Source: Fusicatenibacter saccharivorans (GTDB lineage Bacteria > Bacillota > Clostridia > Lachnospirales > Lachnospiraceae). Taken from it: DNA of 64,000 nucleotides. Location of the stretch: assembly GCF_015557635.1 (NCBI RefSeq), contig NZ_JADNOP010000009.1, positions 52,535 to 116,534 on the forward strand, given 5' to 3'. The notes under the pieces are model-generated. The model had not been told where the DNA came from, did no database searches, and saw nothing but the letters and a program-made list of their open reading frames with translations. Below are positions 45,083-53,219 of the stretch, piece by piece. How positions within the stretch are numbered: position 1 is the first letter of the stretch; every line of letters starts with the position of its first letter. A program made the translations under genes and the position numbers.

Positions 45083-45993
45083 CTGTGCTCACCTCCCAAT
45101 GTTTTTCCGGTTACAGCAAGAAATACATCATCCATTCTGCCCTTTACCACTTCATAATCACGGAATATTTCCTGATGTTCCACGATCAGCCGGGTAGCCT
45201 CTGCGGTATTTTTTACTTTTAACTGATAGCCATCCCGGATCTTTTTATACTCTCTGCCCAGTGTTTTGATTTCTTCTTCTGTCACACCATAAACAGACAT
45301 AGTGTCCTGCACATACTCATTTTTCAGCTCAAAAGGAGTTCCTTCTGCCACGATGCTTCCTTTATCCAGAATCACCACATAACCGGCATTTGCAGCTTCT
45401 TCCATGTAGTGCGTAGTCAGAAAAACTGTCAGCTTTTCTTCCACTCGAAGTTTTTCAATGATATCCCAGATCAAAAGCCGCGTCTGTGGGTCAAGTCCTG
45501 TCGTTGGTTCATCTAAAATCAGAAGTTCGGGCCGATGCAGCAAGGCTCTTGCAATATCAATTCTTCTTCTCTGTCCGCCGGACAGTTTTCCGACCGGCCG
45601 GTTCAGATAATCTCCGAAATCAAAAATCTCCACCAGTTCCCGCAATCTTTTTTCAAACGCTTTTCCTGTTATTCCATAAAGCGCTGCTCTGTTTTTCAGA
45701 TTTTCCCTGACGGTAAGTGGCTTGTCCAGCACACTGTCCTGAAATACCACGCCAAGCATTGTTCCAACTTTCCTTCCGATCTTATCCAGATCTGTGCCCT
45801 GGATCTGAACCGTTCCGCTGTCTTTGCGAAGCTGCCCGCAGATGATCGAAATCGTTGTGCTCTTCCCTGCCCCGTTTACACCAAGGAATGCAAAGAGCTC
45901 TCCTTTTTTCACCTGAAAACTCAGATCATTGACTGCTTTTACATCACCAAAGCTTTTCTTTAAATGAGTGATTTTAATCATATCTGTTTCCAT
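45079..45993 (-). CDS. ABC transporter ATP-binding protein
   Basis: The 304-residue ATPase has Walker A GVNGAGKSTT, Q-loop VVFQDSVLD, signature KLSGGQRRRIDIARAL, Walker B LLILDEPTTGLD and switch His in LTTHYMEEA. The C-terminal extension (about 230-304) is typical of DrrA-type exporters. The start ATG shares bases with the stop of the upstream LytTR fragment (TAATG), so it is translationally coupled to a broken gene. An alternative start is the ATG at 45981. Confidence 0.92.
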   Translation of the reverse strand: METDMIKITHLKKSFGDVKAVNDLSFQVKKGELFAFLGVNGAGKSTTISIICGQLRKDSGTVQIQGTDLDKIGRKVGTMLGVVFQDSVLDKPLTVRENLKNRAALYGITGKAFEKRLRELVEIFDFGDYLNRPVGKLSGGQRRRIDIARALLHRPELLILDEPTTGLDPQTRLLIWDIIEKLRVEEKLTVFLTTHYMEEAANAGYVVILDKGSIVAEGTPFELKNEYVQDTMSVYGVTEEEIKTLGREYKKIRDGYQLKVKNTAEATRLIVEHQEIFRDYEVVKGRMDDVFLAVTGKTLGGEHR

Positions 45994-46208
45994 TACGCCT
46001 GCCCTCTCCTTTGATTTCTTTGCTGTTCCACATAAAAAATATCAGACAATTTCAATTGATACAAAACGTGATTTTTATATCCACATACCGATGTTTGTCC
46101 AAATACAGCTTCCCGAACATTCTGCACCCAGGATGCTTCCCTGTTGTGGCAATATACCATAACATGTTCTTCCTGCTTTGGATCAATCTGTTCCACCTCA
46201 CATTTCAT
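45993..46208 (-). pseudogene. LytTR regulator, N-terminal fragment
   Basis: From the ATG at 46208 (GGGGGTGAG upstream) the frame reads MKCEVEQIDPKQEEHVMVYC and continues to LKLSDIFYVEQ, which is the first third of a LytTR protein. It then ends with QRNQRRGQA. The DNA-recognition part is missing. The stop overlaps the start of the ABC ATPase gene, so its translation may still help ATPase expression. Confidence 0.65.
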
Positions 46209-46344
46209 CCATCTCACCCCCAGTTATTCCTATTTCTTTTATATATGATTTTACAGCATTCGTCCAGTCTGCATGATGTGAAATGCAGAAATTCGCGGGT
46301 AAGATGCCAATTTCTGTTGTCTGCTCGTCTGGCGCATAGGAATT

Positions 46345-46396
46345 CATAAAAATAAGTGGAAAGCCATGTCAATGGACATGCAACTTTCCACTTATT
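46345..46396 (-). terminator. Terminator after the truncated response regulator
   Basis: AATAAGTGGAAAG (46351-46363) and CTTTCCACTTATT (46384-46396) are perfect 13-base arms with an inner CATGTC/GACATG stem. On the minus strand T's follow (TTTTTA). Between 46218 and 46344 I see only a possible promoter for the LytTR fragment. Confidence 0.75.
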
Positions 46397-46452
46397 CATT
46401 TTCATAAATTTTTTAATCACTTGAAACTCCACGTCATGAATTCCCGCTTATC

Positions 46453-46842
46453 TTAATACTTTTGTACAAACTTTCTTCTTGTCAGACTTCGCACACGGGC
46501 TTCCAGCTCTTGCAGATGAAATGGTTTTTCCATATAATCATTTGTCCCCGCATCAAGACCGTCAACCTTATCAGCGATCTGACTTCTCGCAGACAGAATC
46601 AATACCTTTGTCTCTTCATTTTCCTTTCGAAGTTCCCGGAGAATATCCATCACATCCATCCCCGGAAGGTTAAGATCAAGCACGATCAAATCATACATTT
46701 CCGCATAGATCATATCTAGTGCTTCCTCTCCGTCATTACACGTGTCTACCTCATAACCTGCCTGGTGCAGACTTTTCGCAATCATATCACATAATTTCTT
46801 CTCATCTTCAACAACTAATAATCTCAATTTATTTTTCTCCAT
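46453..46842 (-). CDS. Response regulator receiver without output domain (truncated OmpR type)
   Basis: The 129-residue protein is a full receiver domain: acidic pair VVEDEKK, phosphoacceptor Asp in LIVLDLNLPGMD, Thr/Ser in ILSARS and Lys in YMEKPFHL. It ends at LTRRKFVQKY, where OmpR-family proteins normally continue into a winged-helix DNA-binding domain. The gene has its own promoter and terminator. It is probably a truncated regulator of the divergent redox cluster, whose kinase is also absent. A functional stand-alone receiver cannot be excluded. Confidence 0.75.
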   Translation of the reverse strand: MEKNKLRLLVVEDEKKLCDMIAKSLHQAGYEVDTCNDGEEALDMIYAEMYDLIVLDLNLPGMDVMDILRELRKENEETKVLILSARSQIADKVDGLDAGTNDYMEKPFHLQELEARVRSLTRRKFVQKY

Positions 46843-46869
46843 TTTCTTAACAGGAATTTTACACCCTCT

Positions 46870-46898
46870 ATTGTACAATGCAAACATCGAAAGGTCAA
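46870..46898 (-). promoter_or_regulatory. Promoter of the truncated response regulator
   Basis: Minus-strand TTGACC (46898-46893) and TACAAT (46875-46870) are 17 bases apart. Confidence 0.65.
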
Positions 46899-46932
46899 TA
46901 AACGGACTTTGAACATTGAAAGGAGTATTTTA

Positions 46933-47073
46933 ATGAAATCTGAAAAAGCAACACAGATTCTTTTACTTGCAGCCGGTCTGGTGTTTTTCCTTGTCGGGAT
47001 CTTCCGCGGAGAAGCAGCGGTTGTTCTTAGCAAGGCAATAAAATTATGTATGGAGTGTGTAGGAATTGGATAA
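46933..47073 (+). CDS. CD1871A-type small CXXC membrane peptide
   Basis: The 46-residue peptide has one membrane helix (ILLLAAGLVFFLVGIF) followed by a C-terminal CXXC pair, Cys39 and Cys42 in KLCMECVGIG. This fits the small CD1871A-type CXXC proteins found with redox clusters in Clostridia. AAAGGAG lies 9 bases before the ATG. Its stop overlaps the start of the iron-sulfur protein gene. Likely a thiol carrier or cofactor for the membrane protein encoded next; this is inference. Confidence 0.82.
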   Translation: MKSEKATQILLLAAGLVFFLVGIFRGEAAVVLSKAIKLCMECVGIG

Positions 47074-47956
47074 GAAAATGAAATCAAACAAAAACTTTCT
47101 GGCCCGCTTCCGCGGATGGATTCAGGCAGCTGCTACACTGCTGACCAACATTCACATCCCGAATCTGTTTAAAGGGAAAATTTATCAGGGAAATGTAAAA
47201 ACGATGTGCGTCCCGGGACTAAACTGTTACTCTTGTCCTGCCGCCACAGGTGCCTGTCCGATTGGAGCTTTTCAAGCCGTGGTCGGTTCTTCAAAATTCA
47301 AATTTACCTACTACATCACCGGATTTTTCATCCTGTTAGGTGTTCTGTTAGGGCGGTTTATCTGTGGATTCCTCTGTCCGTTTGGATGGTTCCAGGATCT
47401 GCTGCATAAGATTCCGGGCAAGAAACTTTCCACCGCAAAACTGAAGCCTCTGCGGTATCTGAAATATGTGATTCTGGTCGTCTTTGTTATACTACTTCCG
47501 GCATTTGTAACCAATTCACTTGGTATGGGAGATCCTTTCTTCTGCAAATACATTTGCCCACAGGGCGTACTTGAAGGCGCAATTCCGCTGGCACTTGCCA
47601 ACTCAGGAATCCGTGCCGCACTCGGACATTTATTTACATTTAAGTTCACAATCCTTGCGCTTTTCATCATCCTGAGCATCTTGTTTTACCGTCCATTTTG
47701 TAAATGGATCTGCCCGCTGGGTGCTATTTACTCACTGTTTAACAAGGTATCTTTTCTTAAGATTCAGGTTGATCATGAGAAATGTGTTGGCTGCCAGAAA
47801 TGTAGTCGTGTCTGTAAGATGGATGTCAATGTAGTAGACACACCAAACCATCCGGAGTGTATCCGATGCGGAGAATGTATGAAAGCCTGTCCAACTGATG
47901 CAATCTGCTATCATTACGGATTTTCAACTAAGAAACAGGCTGAAAATAAAAACTAA
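47066..47956 (+). CDS. 4Fe-4S membrane protein (NapH/CcoG-like)
   Basis: The 296-residue protein has about five membrane helices and many cysteine clusters: CVPGLNCYSCPAATGACP, CGFLCPFG, CKYICPQG and CKWICPLG in the membrane part, then two ferredoxin motifs (CVGCQKCSRVC, CIRCGECMKACP) at the C-terminus. It probably moves electrons across the membrane, here towards the secreted thioredoxin-like lipoprotein. The start is a TTG at 47066 overlapping the CXXC gene, or an ATG at 47078. Confidence 0.85.
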   Translation: MDKKMKSNKNFLARFRGWIQAAATLLTNIHIPNLFKGKIYQGNVKTMCVPGLNCYSCPAATGACPIGAFQAVVGSSKFKFTYYITGFFILLGVLLGRFICGFLCPFGWFQDLLHKIPGKKLSTAKLKPLRYLKYVILVVFVILLPAFVTNSLGMGDPFFCKYICPQGVLEGAIPLALANSGIRAALGHLFTFKFTILALFIILSILFYRPFCKWICPLGAIYSLFNKVSFLKIQVDHEKCVGCQKCSRVCKMDVNVVDTPNHPECIRCGECMKACPTDAICYHYGFSTKKQAENKN

Positions 47957-47986
47957 TAAAACGTAATTTAAAGGAGATTTAAAATC

Positions 47987-48934
47987 ATGAAAAACAAAAC
48001 ACTTAGAACAAACTCAATGAAATTAAAAACGGTAATTGCTGCATCCCTTGCCATTTCTGTACTTTTTGCGTTTACAGGCTGCGGAAATTCCTCCTCAACA
48101 GACAATACAAACACAAAACAGGAATCTTCTTCCACAACAGAAACGGGCAGCGCAGACGAGCTGAACGAAAAACGGAATGACCTTTACCAGCAGGAAAACC
48201 AGCTTTTTGTTGATCACAAAGATGCATGGGACAAAGCCTTTGGTCTTATGAACAAGAACGCTGCCGGTGATGCCATGAGCGAAAACTATGCTGATTCCCT
48301 CGCAAGCACAGTGGAATCTAACAAAGACTCTTTCTCTGAAGAAGAATATGAAACTCTGTGCAAAGACATCGAGACAATCCGCGGAATTGAAGAAGAAATT
48401 GCCAAGCTTGAGAAGGAGATTGCTGCATCCGATTCCTCTGACAGCTCTTCCTCCAAATCAGACGAATCCACAGCTGTATTCAAAGGTTTCAAAGGAAAAG
48501 ATCTGGATGGAAACGATGTAGATGACAGTCTTTTCGCTAAAAATAAAGTTACAGTTGTAAATTTCTGGTTCAGTGGATGCAAGCCATGTGTCGGAGAGCT
48601 CTCTAAGCTGAATGAATTAAATGAGAAACTCAAAGAAATGGGTGGCGAAGTTGTTGGTATCAACATGGATACTTTAGACAACAATGAAGCCGGAATCAAA
48701 GAGGCAAAAGAAATCCTGAAAGCTCAGGGCGCTTCCTACAAGAACCTGACTTTCGATTCTAATTCAACAGTTGGAAACTATGCTGGAAAAGGAAACATCA
48801 TGGCATTTCCTACAACCGTTCTTGTAGATAAAGACGGAAATATCGTTGGGGAACCTTTCATGGGTGGCATTGACGATCAGTCAAACTACGATCAGCTGAT
48901 GAAGCAGATTCAGTCCGTACTGGACCAGAAATAA
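47987..48934 (+). CDS. TlpA/ResA-type thioredoxin-like lipoprotein
   Basis: The 315-residue protein has a signal peptide with lipobox Cys32 (LFAFTGC), a Ser/Thr-rich linker, a helical acidic region (about 55-150) and a C-terminal thioredoxin-like domain (about 160-315) with the active site WFSGCKPCVGE (Cys near 198 and 201). The cis-Pro loop is MAFPTTVLV. It is a membrane-anchored disulfide reductase on the outside, presumably reduced by the iron-sulfur protein encoded upstream. AAAGGAG precedes the ATG. Confidence 0.9.
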   Translation: MKNKTLRTNSMKLKTVIAASLAISVLFAFTGCGNSSSTDNTNTKQESSSTTETGSADELNEKRNDLYQQENQLFVDHKDAWDKAFGLMNKNAAGDAMSENYADSLASTVESNKDSFSEEEYETLCKDIETIRGIEEEIAKLEKEIAASDSSDSSSSKSDESTAVFKGFKGKDLDGNDVDDSLFAKNKVTVVNFWFSGCKPCVGELSKLNELNEKLKEMGGEVVGINMDTLDNNEAGIKEAKEILKAQGASYKNLTFDSNSTVGNYAGKGNIMAFPTTVLVDKDGNIVGEPFMGGIDDQSNYDQLMKQIQSVLDQK

Positions 48935-48952
48935 TTTACATAAATATCCTAG

Positions 48953-48990
48953 TTAGGGGGCAGTTACTGTTTGCAGTAACTGCCCCCTAA
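48953..48990 (+). terminator. Perfect 17-bp inverted repeat after tlpA
   Basis: TTAGGGGGCAGTTACTG (48953-48969) and CAGTAACTGCCCCCTAA (48974-48990) are perfect arms around a TTTG loop. There is no T tract after it on either strand, so it is either an atypical terminator or a recombination or element boundary. The amidohydrolase remnant begins right after it. Confidence 0.5.
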
Positions 48991-48994
48991 CATC

Positions 48995-49561
48995 ATTAAT
49001 AGAAAAAAAATCACCGGCCTTGTCCCGAATGGTTCTGATCTTTCGGGTTATACGGAAGTAGATCTTGCCGGAAAGTACATCATGCCGGGACTTATTAACA
49101 TGCATGTGCACCTTGCCGGAAACGGAAAACCGTAGAAAAAACAGCGGGACAATGAAAAACTGGTCAAAACCCTGATGAGCACCGGGCTTTCCCGTGCCAC
49201 TGCCTACCGCACGGTGGCAGGCTTTGCAAAAACAGAGCTGCTAAGCGGCGTCACTACCATCCGAACCGTAGGCGGTCTTGGCACGTTTGATACACGGCTG
49301 CGGGATGGAATTGCGTCCGGAAAGAAAATCGGCCCGAGAATCCTTGCGGCAAACGAAGGAATTTCTGTACCGGGCGGTCATATGGCGGGTTCTGTTGCAA
49401 TTGCCGCAGAAAACATCGATGCTGCAGTTGCTCACGTAGAAGAAGCAAAGCGGGAAAATGTTGATCTGATCAAGCTGATGATCACGGGCGGTGTCCTGGA
49501 GGCAAAAGAAAAGGGCGTACCAGGAGAGCTGAAAATCCGGTTTGGTAACACTTCGCTGTGA
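48995..49561 (+). pseudogene. Metal-dependent amidohydrolase fragment
   Basis: The frame reads KKITGLVPNGSDL, then the metal-binding MPGLINMHVHLAGNG, a TAG stop at 49133, and continues in the same frame with TTIRTVGGLGTFD, ISVPGGHMAGS and DLIKLMITGGVLEAKEKG before ending at 49561. This is the first half of an imidazolonepropionase-like amidohydrolase. The start codon region, the internal stop and the missing C-terminal half show that it is dead. It abuts a fragment of an unrelated gene on the other strand. Confidence 0.85.
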
Positions 49562-49623
49562 AGGCGTCCCAGGACAGCTTCATAGTTTCCTCCAATAGCT
49601 TCATAGCACTCTCGCATTGTCAT
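49552..49623 (-). pseudogene. HPt-domain protein, first 24 codons only
   Basis: A good ribosome binding site (AGGAGG) and ATG at 49623 start MTMRECYEAIGGNYEAVLGR and then LHSE, the usual opening of the HPt phosphotransfer proteins that accompany hybrid kinases in this family. The similarity ends at 49552, where the amidohydrolase fragment begins. It lies 52 bases downstream of the hybrid kinase at 49675-52503, so it was probably that kinase's partner. Confidence 0.6.
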
Positions 49624-49674
49624 ATTTTGGTCCTCCTGTCAATTGTATTCCACTAATTCATGAACCTCTGCTAA

Positions 49675-52499
49675 TCAATGATATACATACCTTATAATCG
49701 TTTTTATAACTTCATCAATCACAATCGGCTTTGACAAATGTGCGTTCATTCCTGCATCCAGTGATGCCTGAACATCTTCTGCAAATGAATTAGCTGTCAT
49801 TGCTATAATAGGAATGTTTTTTCCATCCGGTCTGTCATTCATTGCCCTGATTGCTTTTACCGCTTCATAACCATTCATTTCAGGCATCATGATATCCATC
49901 AGGATTACATCAAATGTGCCTTCCGGATGATTTCTGAAAATCTCAACAGCATTCTTTCCATCTACAGCTCTTTCTACATTCATCCCGAACTCTTCCAACT
50001 GCACGGCAGCAATCTCTGCATTCAGTTCATTATCCTCTGCAAGAAGGACATTCACACCTGTAAGATTTACCTTTTCAGAAAAACCTGTGTCTGACTTATT
50101 ACATTCCTTATCTGTAATTTCCAAAGGAATATCCACAACAAATGTGGTTCCCTCATGCTTTTTACTCTGCACGGAAATGGTTCCACCCATCATATCTACA
50201 TACTTCTTTACGATAGCCATCCCCAGTCCAACTCCATGGTACTGCGTTCTCACATCGGAATCTTCCTGTGCAAATTCCTCAAAAACTTCTTTTGTAAATT
50301 CCTCACTCATGCCAATACCAGTATCCGAAATGCGGTAACGCATATTTATATATCCATCCCCGCCCTTCTCCTGACACCGGGCTTCAAATGTAATCGTTCC
50401 TCCATCCGGAGTGTATTTTACGGCATTGCTCAGAATATTGACCAGCACATCGCGCAGGCGTGCAGGATCCGCAAGTACATTCGGAATCTTTGCATCTTCA
50501 CGCTGAATCTTAAAGTTGATATCCCTGTTCGTAAGAAAGCCTTTTATAATATCCAATGCAGAATCTGTAATGTTTTTCACATCCGCCGGTACCGGATTGT
50601 ATTTCACTTTTCCACTTTCGATGCGGGTCAGATCTAATACATCATTGATCAGCGACAGTAAATGCTCTGAGCTTTCGTCAATCTTTTCCAGACAATTTTT
50701 CACTTCGTCTGACGGATTGTTTTTCATTGCAATACCGGTAAATCCTATGATTGCATTCATCGGTGTCCTCATATCATGGGACATATGTGACAGAAATGCT
50801 GTTTTTGCCTTGTTTGCAGCCTGTGCATGCTCTGCCAGTTCCGCCATTTCCTCAGCTTTCTCCTGGGCCGCCTTCTGAGCTTTTTTTCTTGCACTGAGAC
50901 GCACCATTGTCCCAGCCATAGCAGTCAGCAGCCATCCAAAAATAAGAAGAACCCAAACAGTAACAACAGGATGCAGACGGATCCAGTCAACAAGTGTAAG
51001 CTCTGTTGCTTTGTATGTGGTATACTGTGCTGCAAGATCTTCAACAAGATTTTGGGGCATGGCATACATTGCTTTCGTCAGAATACCAGCCAGCGCATGG
51101 TTCTCAGTTGATGAAATTACCATGCGGTAGGTGAATGTAGGCTGTTCCAGCAGAGTATATGTCATGGTGCCCGTAGTGTCACTGTTCACAAACGCCTGTG
51201 CCATGTAATAGTAGACGAAGGCAGCATCTGCTTTACCCTCACGGACAGCTTCCATCATTTCCTGTCGGGTACTGCACATCAGTTTTTCTGCACCGGGTGC
51301 CATTGCATCTTCAATGGAATTTGATGCTGTCTGGTCAACAGTAGTAACAACATTAATTTTTCCATCAAAGTCACGCCGTGTCACCCTTGCCAGCTGCATC
51401 GTAATGAAAGGTGCAGTAATCCCCCATTTTTTCGTCTCAGCATAGTTATCTGTTTCCAGGCGCGCATCGATGCTCATATCTGTGGTTTCCTTATTTTTCT
51501 GATAAGCAATATACTCATCTCTGGTGGCAGGTGTAAGAAACTCATAGGAAATCCCGGCATAGTCTGCAATTTTCCGGAAGTAATCCGGGATAATACCCTT
51601 CATCTCACCATTTTCATTATAAGAATATGGATAACGGGTCGGATCACACAGAACATGAAGCGGGTTGTCCTTGGAATACTGTGAAATAATACTTTTTTCT
51701 TTCTCCGTATATTCCAGATTCTTAGTTTCGATGCTTTCATAATTTTTATTATAAAGTGTCGTTTTCCAGTCACCCTCAACTGCATTCATCTGGTCGATTG
51801 CATAATTGATCTCATTCAGCAATTCTGTATTACCTTTTTTAACCATGACATAGAAATCGCTGCTGTCAAATTTATCCACGATACGCTCATTGTTTGTTTT
51901 TCTCAGAGAACTAGCAGCAATAGCATCAACATTTCCACTCTGAAGAGCTTCCTCCATCTCTGCTGTCGTATCAAAATAAAATGGATCATATGTAAATCCT
52001 TTGTTGCCTGCAAAATCCGCAAAACTCTTTATCTCGGAGCTTCCATTCAAAAACGCCACACGCATACCGTTGTAAGTACTGTAATTGCCATCCACAATCG
52101 TGCTGTTGTCACTGCGGACGGTCAGAATCCCATTATTGGTTCCGATCGGACGTGAAAAATCAAACTTTTCTTCTCTTTCCGGTGTTTTGCGGGGAGATGT
52201 TACTATATCAATCTCGCCATCTTCAAGCATCTGCTGCATATCATCCCAGCTCTTATCATATCCGACATATTCGTAATCTACATCCCAATAACGGGCCATC
52301 AGCCGAAGAAAATCATAGCCATACCCACTGCGGTTGCCTTCTTCATCCATCACATGATAACCATCCATGGCAAAGAAACCGACTTTGACAGTTTCATGCT
52401 GCGAACTGTCCTCGGCTGCATATGCAGTCTGGGGAGAAAATATCATACACACGCATACAAAAGCCAGTAATACTGCCACATATTTCTTTGCTCTCGAAA

Positions 52500-52503
<4 letters not shown>
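49675..52503 (-). CDS. Hybrid histidine kinase with two periplasmic-binding sensor domains
   Basis: The 942-residue protein has a signal peptide (1-29, ending SPQTAYA), two successive amino-acid-type substrate-binding domains (about 38-265 and 280-500), one membrane helix (about 515-537), a HisKA domain with the phosphorylated His in MSHDMRTPMN (about 576), an ATPase domain (NILSNAVKYTPDGG, DTGIGMS, GVGLGMAIV) and a C-terminal receiver with Asp in VILMDIMMPEMNG. It resembles EvgS/BvgS-type kinases and should sense a small solute such as an amino acid. The start is set by AGGAG 8 bases upstream, directly after a (TGTC)10 repeat. Its HPt partner is truncated. Confidence 0.9.
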
Positions 52504-52574
<71 letters not shown>

Positions 52575-52628
52575 CTCCTTGTCAACCTCCTGGTTTAATA
52601 AAATTGCACTACCGCATCAAATCCATTT

Positions 52629-52682
52629 GTCACTGTTCAGTGACCTGCGGTTCGGTCCCCCCCCCACCGGTCTTTATGCTTC
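52629..52682. repeat. G-tract/palindrome element, copy A
   Basis: GTCACTGTTCAGTGAC, then CTGCGGTTCGGT, nine C's, ACCGG and TCTTTATGCTTCT. It matches the element at 62916-62970 almost base for base. It encodes the tail RSIKTGGGGTEPQVTEQ of the kinase remnant. Confidence 0.8.
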
Positions 52683-52878
52683 TGAACTTGAAGACAGTTT
52701 TTCCTGCCTCAATCTTGCTCATATCCAGAACGTCATTGATAATTCCCAACAGATGCTGTGATGAAATATCTATTTTATCTGCATACTCTATAACTTTTGC
52801 TTTATTTCCTGCATCATGTCTGATCAAAGATGTGATACCAATGATTGCATTCATAGGTGTACGAGTATCATGCGACAT
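52630..52878 (-). pseudogene. Histidine kinase remnant (HisKA segment joined to a C-terminal tail)
   Basis: From an ATG at 52878 the 82 codons read MSHDTRTPMNAIIGITSLIR, then ISSQHLLGIINDVLDMSKIE, and then FKFRSIKTGGGGTEPQVTEQ. The sensor part is missing, and the ATPase and receiver domains (about 300 codons) are deleted, leaving the phosphorylatable His. The DNA from about 52697 to 52806 is nearly identical to 63886-64000 in the right-edge kinase, and the tail also matches that kinase. It lies directly downstream of the c-di-GMP riboswitch. Confidence 0.8.
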
Positions 52879-52905
52879 TATTGTTACGTCTATGAAATAA
52901 TACCG

Positions 52906-52933
52906 TAAAAAAGCACTGCCAGACAGACAGTGC
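52906..52933 (-). terminator. Terminator of the c-di-GMP riboswitch expression platform
   Basis: Minus-strand GCACTG (52933-52928) and CAGTGC (52918-52913) form a stem with a 9-base loop, followed by TTTTTT (52912-52907). It follows the aptamer by about 10 bases. Confidence 0.8.
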
Positions 52934-52943
52934 ACGTCATTTC

Positions 52944-53022
52944 ATGCAACTGGCTGCCATTTTACAGGCCCTGTAGCTTTGCGTCCCAGACTTTCATCTG
53001 GTTTGCCGATTTCCTTATTATA
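52944..53022 (-). promoter_or_regulatory. Cyclic di-GMP-I (GEMM) riboswitch
   Basis: The minus strand holds the hallmark segments of the GEMM-I aptamer: GGCAAACCAGATGAAAGTC, then TGGGACGCAAAGC, then TACAGGGCCTGTAAAATGG and CAGCCAGTTGC. P2 is formed by ACCAGA/TCTGGG around a GAAA-type turn, and ACGCAAAGC is the conserved joining segment. A promoter lies upstream and a terminator directly downstream, so c-di-GMP should control termination. The regulated transcript now contains a kinase remnant and then the hybrid kinase. A diguanylate cyclase is encoded on the opposite strand next to it. Whether ligand turns it on or off is not visible. Confidence 0.88.
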
Positions 53023-53052
53023 GCTTTTAGACTTACGCAAAAAACTGATTTT

Positions 53053-53081
53053 ATTATACTATAGTACTCTACTGTACACAA
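53053..53081 (-). promoter_or_regulatory. Riboswitch promoter
   Basis: Minus-strand TTGTGT (53081-53076) and TATAAT (53058-53053) are 17 bases apart, about 25 bases before the aptamer. A second TATAAT lies at 53034-53029. Confidence 0.6.
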
Positions 53082-53219
53082 GAAAAACATTACCGTTTTA
53101 ACGCCCAAAAACATATTGTCATTATACTGTCATTTTTTTAAAAACTTATTCCGTTTTTCAACTTCTATAATATAATGCTTTATTATAAAAACTCCAATGA
53201 ATAAACTGAGGTGAACCAA

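Noticed and set aside
48953..49623. Insertion sequence flanked by inverted repeats
   Set aside because: The inverted repeat has a 4-base loop, only one such pair is present, and no transposase is encoded.
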